Assembly (NCBI GenBank): GCA_015056765.1
Contig: SVFQ01000018.1
Span: 1 to 59,912 of the forward strand
Origin: Lachnospiraceae bacterium
GTDB lineage: Bacteria; Bacillota; Clostridia; Lachnospirales; Lachnospiraceae
Direction: 5' to 3'
Length of the DNA: 59,912 nucleotides
A program made the position numbers and the translations under genes. This document shows, in pieces, positions 56,715-59,912 of this stretch. The notes under the pieces were generated by a model. It saw nothing but the letters and a program-made list of their open reading frames with translations. It was not told the DNA's origin and ran no database searches. How positions within the stretch are numbered: position 1 is the first letter of the stretch; each line of letters starts with the position of its first letter.

Positions 56715-57320
56715 CTAAAGCTTCTGATGTCCATAAACCCATAACGCTTGATCTATTTCTCTACGCACTTTCCAATCATCGCCAAAAACCTCTGATAGTT
56801 GGTTTTGATAATCTCCATACATTAAACTAATCTCATCTATCTTAGTTTTATCAGGTGGCGCTTTATACCCATTAGTACTTGGCTTTTTTACCAACACAAA
56901 TCGAAGAAATAGCAATATGTGCATACTTATCGTAAATCGGATACTTCATACCAGATATCGCCCACACAAGTGTTAACAAGTACACAGTCCCCAAGCCATA
57001 CATATTCTGATTTAGCAGTGCCTGGTAAATATCCATAGCTTCTTGGTCCATGCCTGAGTAGATTGCCTTAACAACTTTTTTCCCTATATCAAGCGAGATA
57101 CGCTTTCCGTAACAGCCAACTATTGCCTCCTCGTTTTTATAGTTTCCTGTTTTCCATCGCATCAGCTTTATAACATCATCAGGCTCTATATCTCCCGCTT
57201 TTCTTGTTATACGTATAATCTCATTTTCCCGCTTCTCATCGTTTTTAGGATAATCCGTGAATAGATGCTTATAAATTCTTCAACATCAGATGTTTCTATG
57301 CCCTCTGGCAAATACATCAT
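56715..57320 (-). pseudogene. Frameshifted hypothetical gene
   Basis: Three minus-strand frames read as one protein of about 200 residues. The first part begins at an ATG near 57320 (MYLPEGIETSDVEEF), shifts near 57270 to IYKHLFTDYPKNDEKRENEI and runs to WKTGNYKNEEAIVGCYGKRI and GMKYPIYDKYAHIAISSICV. It shifts again near 56880 to PSTNGYKAPPDKTKIDEISL and ends WVYGHQKL. Two frameshifts in a short gene point to decay, unless one is a sequencing error. The PIYDKYAH segment is like that in helix-hairpin-helix DNA-glycosylase-like proteins, but no function is claimed. Confidence 0.7.
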
Positions 57321-57446
57321 AAATCTAACGCCTCCTCGAATAGTAAATATTAATTCTGTATCATAATGCTATTTTCCATCGCCCTATAGATAGCGTATAA
57401 TATCTTGTGTAAATAGAATTAGTCATAGAAAAAGGAACGAACTTCT

Positions 57447-58372
57447 TTTAATATTTTAAGTGGCCAAACAAAAAAACTTAAAGGAGTGAAATCCGGTCCT
57501 ATGGCTAATGTTAGCACAAATTTAATGTCTGCTCTACTTAATAATGAATCTATTGATATAGTTTTTCGTTCTGAACTTGAAAACGCTGTAAACGAAGTGC
57601 TATCAACCGAGCTTACTGCGTTCCTCAATTACGAGAAATATGATTATTCCGGCAGGAATTCCGGAGATTCTCGCAATGGTTTCTATGACAGAACGTATCA
57701 ATCACGTTTTGAAACACTTAATTTAAAGATTCCATAACCGTCCTATTTCTGGTAAATATGTCGCTGTTTACTGCGATACAACCTACTTAAATGTTCGCCG
57801 TGACAGTGTTGCCAAAGAGGCATTACACGTCATTCTTGGCATTACAATCGAAGGTAATAAAGAAGTTTTAGATTATGCTCTTTTCCCTTTAGAATCAGCA
57901 TCTAACTATCAGGAGATGCTTTTAAGCTTAAGAAATCGTGGGCTTGAACAAGTCCTTTTACTCATAACCGATGGCCTAAAATGCGTTTATAATGCATCAC
58001 CTGCCAGTAAGGCAGAAGCGATTCTTTATGACTTCATGGTTAAATACTCAAAAATCTATCCTAAGGCGGTAGCTGTTCTTGAGGACTTAACCTCACTTTT
58101 TTTATTTTACGAATTCCTAATGGCAATCCGTAGAAGTATAGATACAACAAATCTTATTGAGAACCTGAATAAGAACCTCAAACGCGGAACAAAGCGCAAA
58201 GAGCAGTTCCCTAACGAAGATTCTCTTGAAAGATATGTTTGCAGCTTTTATTGCGACTACAATCAGACGATGGATTGTCGCGTTCATAAAGGCTTTAAGG
58301 AAATGTCGCTCTGAATTTGAAGCGATGTTCATTTAACTCGTAAACAAGGTCACTTAGAAGAAGTATTTACAC
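57447..58372 (+). mobile_element. Degenerate IS256-family insertion sequence
   Basis: About 0.93 kb of a Mutator/IS256-type element. The transposase is broken. The left end TTTTAAGTGGCC and the inverted right end TTCTAAGTGACC are similar. An 11-base direct repeat CGAACTTCTTT lies at 57438-57448 and 58372-58382, which may contain the target duplication, though IS256 elements usually make 8-9 bases. A GTGTAAATA at 57407 matching the inverted right end is an alternative left terminus. Confidence 0.6.
57501..58314 (+). pseudogene. IS256-family transposase, broken
   Basis: The first part (ATG at 57501, MANVSTNLMSALLNNESIDI) has the helical N terminus and the YDYSGRNSGDSRNGFYDRTY motif of Mutator transposases, and ends early at 57737. 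The protein resumes in another frame with RPISGKYVAVYCDTTYLNV (first catalytic Asp), VLLLITDGLKCVYNASPASK (second Asp) and RRSIDTTNLIENLNKNLKRG (catalytic Glu). Between them the middle of the protein, which normally includes the conserved Cys/His helical part, is deleted. It cannot be active alone. The full-length family protein is about 400 residues. Confidence 0.85.
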
Positions 58373-58538
58373 GAACTTCTTTACATAATCCAAATTATGG
58401 CCTTTGTTAATATGTAGCTATCTATTTAATTGTTAACATACCGATAATTGCGTGATAAAGAGAAAATATAAAATAAAGAACTGGACAATATATATAAAAA
58501 CTATCAACATTGTTCTGTGAAAAGAGGAGGAAGATATA

Positions 58539-59273
58539 ATGAGAATAATAGGTGTAATTCCTGCAAGATATGAATCAAGTAGAATGCCTGGAAAGCCAAT
58601 AGCAGATATTTTGGGGCGCCCTATGATATGGTGGGTATATCAACAAGTAAAGAAAAGCCCACTATTTTCAGAGATTATTGTTGCAACAGATGACGAGCGT
58701 ATCCTAGAAAAATGCAAAGAATATGATATGAAGGCAATTCTTACGTCTAAACAGCATGATACTCCTACTTCAAGATTATATGAAGTTTCAACAAAGATTG
58801 AAGGAGATTTATATACATTAATAATGGGAGATGAGCCGCTCGTTGATGAAAGATGCTTTTCGTTAATAGTGCCAGAAGTTTTTTCAGGCGGATATTATGT
58901 TGGGGCGCTGACAAATGTTTTGACAAGTCCTACAGAAGTAATTGATTTTAGCAATCAAAAGGTTGTAACTAATTCAAAACGTGAAACACTGTTTATTTCA
59001 AGAAGTCCGATTCCATATCCTAAGGGAACATTAGATTTCCAATATGAAAAGGTCACAGGAGTCCAGATTTTCTCTAAAGACGCGTTATCATTTTATAATG
59101 CTACTCCTAAATCTATACTGGAAAAAGCAGAAGAAAACGATCTTATGCGATTTGTTGAAAATGGGATACCAGTTAAGATGACAGTTTCAAATTATAAAAC
59201 AGTATCTGTTGATACACCAAAAGATTTGGTACTCGTTAGAAAACTATTGGAGGAGAAAAATGACTCAGTATAA
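58539..59273 (+). CDS. kdsB: CMP-Kdo synthetase-like cytidylyltransferase
   Basis: A 244-residue nucleotidyltransferase of the KdsB group, intact. It starts IGVIPARYESSRMPGKPIAD, followed by LGRPMIWWVYQQVKKSP, IIVATDDERI, the metal-binding-side GDEPLVDERCF and the late VSVDTPKDLVLVRKLL. GAGGAGGAAGATATA precedes the start. The family activates a 3-deoxy-ulosonic acid with CTP; in a Gram-positive the product would feed a capsule or wall glycan rather than lipopolysaccharide. The gene is markedly AT-rich compared with the rest of the window, suggesting transfer. Its stop overlaps the start of a broken aldolase-like gene. Confidence 0.9.
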   Translation: MRIIGVIPARYESSRMPGKPIADILGRPMIWWVYQQVKKSPLFSEIIVATDDERILEKCKEYDMKAILTSKQHDTPTSRLYEVSTKIEGDLYTLIMGDEPLVDERCFSLIVPEVFSGGYYVGALTNVLTSPTEVIDFSNQKVVTNSKRETLFISRSPIPYPKGTLDFQYEKVTGVQIFSKDALSFYNATPKSILEKAEENDLMRFVENGIPVKMTVSNYKTVSVDTPKDLVLVRKLLEEKNDSV

Positions 59274-59289
59274 TCTTCAATTACGTGAT

Positions 59290-59520
59290 TTACATTACGT
59301 GATGGCGGGTGTTTTGACGTTTACTCTGTTTCTTAACGGCCGGCGGGATTTTTTCAAAAGCTTCTTTACGGAATTTCCGAAGCCAGTAGTAATACGACTT
59401 CTCGCTGATTCCGTTTTGATACATCCAGTCCTTGGCTGTGCTACCGTCAGGTCTGGACTGACACTGTCGGATGATTTCCATCCAGCTGTTGCGCCGAATG
59501 ATTTTCGTGCTTTGATCCAT
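59290..59520 (-). CDS. IS66-family accessory protein TnpA-like fragment
   Basis: A 76-residue minus-strand frame with the TnpA pattern of IS66 elements: RNSWMEIIRQCQSRPDGSTA, KDWMYQNGISEKSYYYWLRK and FRKEAFEKI. The helix-turn-helix type motif is intact. TnpB and the TnpC transposase are absent, so only the left end of an IS66 element remains. It lies inside the aldolase-like gene. Confidence 0.7.
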   Translation of the reverse strand: MDQSTKIIRRNSWMEIIRQCQSRPDGSTAKDWMYQNGISEKSYYYWLRKFRKEAFEKIPPAVKKQSKRQNTRHHVM

Positions 59521-59526
59521 GACGTT

Positions 59527-59580
59527 TTACCTCTTTAGACTTACTCGAAAAAACTAACTAGTTTTTTCGGCTAGTCTAAA
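59527..59580. repeat. Long nested palindrome in the IS66 remnant
   Basis: CTTTAGACT and AGTCTAAAG enclose CGAAAAAACT and AGTTTTTTCG with a four-base AACT loop, giving a stem of about 20 pairs with small internal gaps. It lies just upstream of the TnpA-like start on the minus strand. It may regulate transposase expression or block read-through from outside. Confidence 0.7.
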
Positions 59581-59610
59581 GTATCTCACATCAAGGCTAA
59601 CTATCCTAGG

Positions 59611-59629
59611 CGCGTGATTTTACGTTTAC
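59611..59629. repeat. Probable terminal sequence of the IS66 remnant
   Basis: On the minus strand the element begins GTAAACGTAAAATCACGCG, with the GTAA-x-CG start usual for IS66 ends. Host aldolase codons follow directly on the other side. The matching opposite terminus is not found near 59290, in keeping with a truncated element. Confidence 0.5.
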
Positions 59630-59820
59630 ATATAAATAACTGGAGATGAGGATTTAGTAGTGCGCGAGCTATCATTCAAGCGCTTGTTAAAGCTAAGGTT
59701 GATGTAGTTGAAGTAGGATTTCTTTGGAATGTAGATGAATACAATCAGGATGTTACAGTATGTAATCGTATAGAGGAGTTAAATAAATTATTGCCAGACA
59801 AGTGTGGTAGTACTATCTTT

Positions 59821-59912
59821 TCGGTAAGTCCTCATTGTAAGTCCTCAATAACAAGTACCTGTTAATTGTATCACATTCATGAGACGCTATTCTAAATGTA
59901 TCTAGCAAGTTG
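59821..59912. other. Sequence past the aldolase fragment
   Basis: After CGSTIFSV the frame continues briefly and stops; no family similarity and no clear gene, hairpin or repeat is seen before the window ends. Confidence 0.4.

Larger units (their letters stand above)
59261..59820 (+). pseudogene. HMGL/aldolase-like gene broken by an IS66-type fragment
   Basis: A reading frame starts at 59261 (MTQYNLQLRD), overlapping the kdsB stop. Family members continue with TLRDGGY-x-NNW. Here the sequence is interrupted near 59290 and resumes near 59627 with codons for YI, NNWR and GFSSARAIIQALVKAKVDVV, then EVGFLWNVDEYNQD and a run to CGSTIFSV at about 59820. Two small frame errors lie at the rejoin. 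This is the N-terminal third of a pyruvate-carboxylase-like/HMGL aldolase domain. Past 59820 similarity ends. The gene was probably the partner of kdsB in making an unusual ulosonic-type sugar. Confidence 0.65.

Overview
The window looks like a chromosome segment of a low-to-mid GC, Gram-positive anaerobe of the Clostridia, most likely Lachnospiraceae. The grounds are an arabinose operon with a GntR-LacI hybrid repressor, a nine-gene V-type ATPase operon, rubredoxin and flavoreductase genes, a sortase-like cell-wall protein, a methyl-accepting chemotaxis protein, a CIRCE element, and strong AAGGAGG-type ribosome binding sites. Species assignment is inference. Nearly all genes lie on the minus strand. 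No rRNA or tRNA gene and no CRISPR array was recognised.

Layout. 0.2-8.5 kb: a 1649-residue repeat-rich surface protein, then a two-gene unit of a solute-binding lipoprotein followed by a chemoreceptor. 8.6-17.9 kb: a co-directional L-arabinose block (chvE-gguA-gguB importer, araR, araA, araB, araD) with a good promoter ahead of chvE and hairpins after chvE and gguB that probably set transcript ratios. 18-26.6 kb: MATE exporter, murA, LysM/M23 peptidase, flavoreductase, a coiled-coil membrane-anchored protein, a small alarmone synthetase and a GtrII-like membrane protein. 26.7-28.8 kb: accessory island with a HigBA-type toxin-antitoxin unit plus a third HTH gene, and a membrane protein/XRE pair with its own palindromic operator. 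28.8-33.3 kb: galE, a eukaryotic-type UDP-sugar pyrophosphorylase, a deleted HD-domain pseudogene, a pair of 4-TM DMT transporters, and hsp20 behind CIRCE. 33.4-37.4 kb: a large hybrid sensor kinase. 37.5-46.4 kb: the V-ATPase operon (G-I-K-E-C-F-A-B-D), whose K subunit carries the sodium-binding residue set. 46.4-54.3 kb: aroD, glycosyltransferases, VanZ, rubredoxins and PsiE. 54.4-56 kb: a VOC protein and a plus-strand Na+/Ca2+-exchanger gene behind a manganese (yybP-ykoY) riboswitch with an overlapping terminator. 56-59.9 kb: a decaying, AT-rich accessory end with a frameshifted gene, an IS256-family remnant, an intact kdsB-like cytidylyltransferase and an aldolase-like gene broken by an IS66-type fragment.

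Functionally, the window joins plant-sugar capture (arabinose import and catabolism, a possible sugar-sensing chemoreceptor), envelope polysaccharide synthesis (UDP-sugar enzymes, glycosyltransferases, CMP-sugar synthesis), ion homeostasis (V-ATPase, Ca2+/Mn2+-linked exchanger) and stress signalling (alarmone, HigBA, Hsp20).

No wholly new system could be proved from sequence alone. The strongest leads are the binding-protein/chemoreceptor bicistron, the three-gene HigBA operon, the riboswitch-controlled exchanger, a possible structured small RNA near 24.1 kb, and the mosaic of broken mobile elements at the right end.
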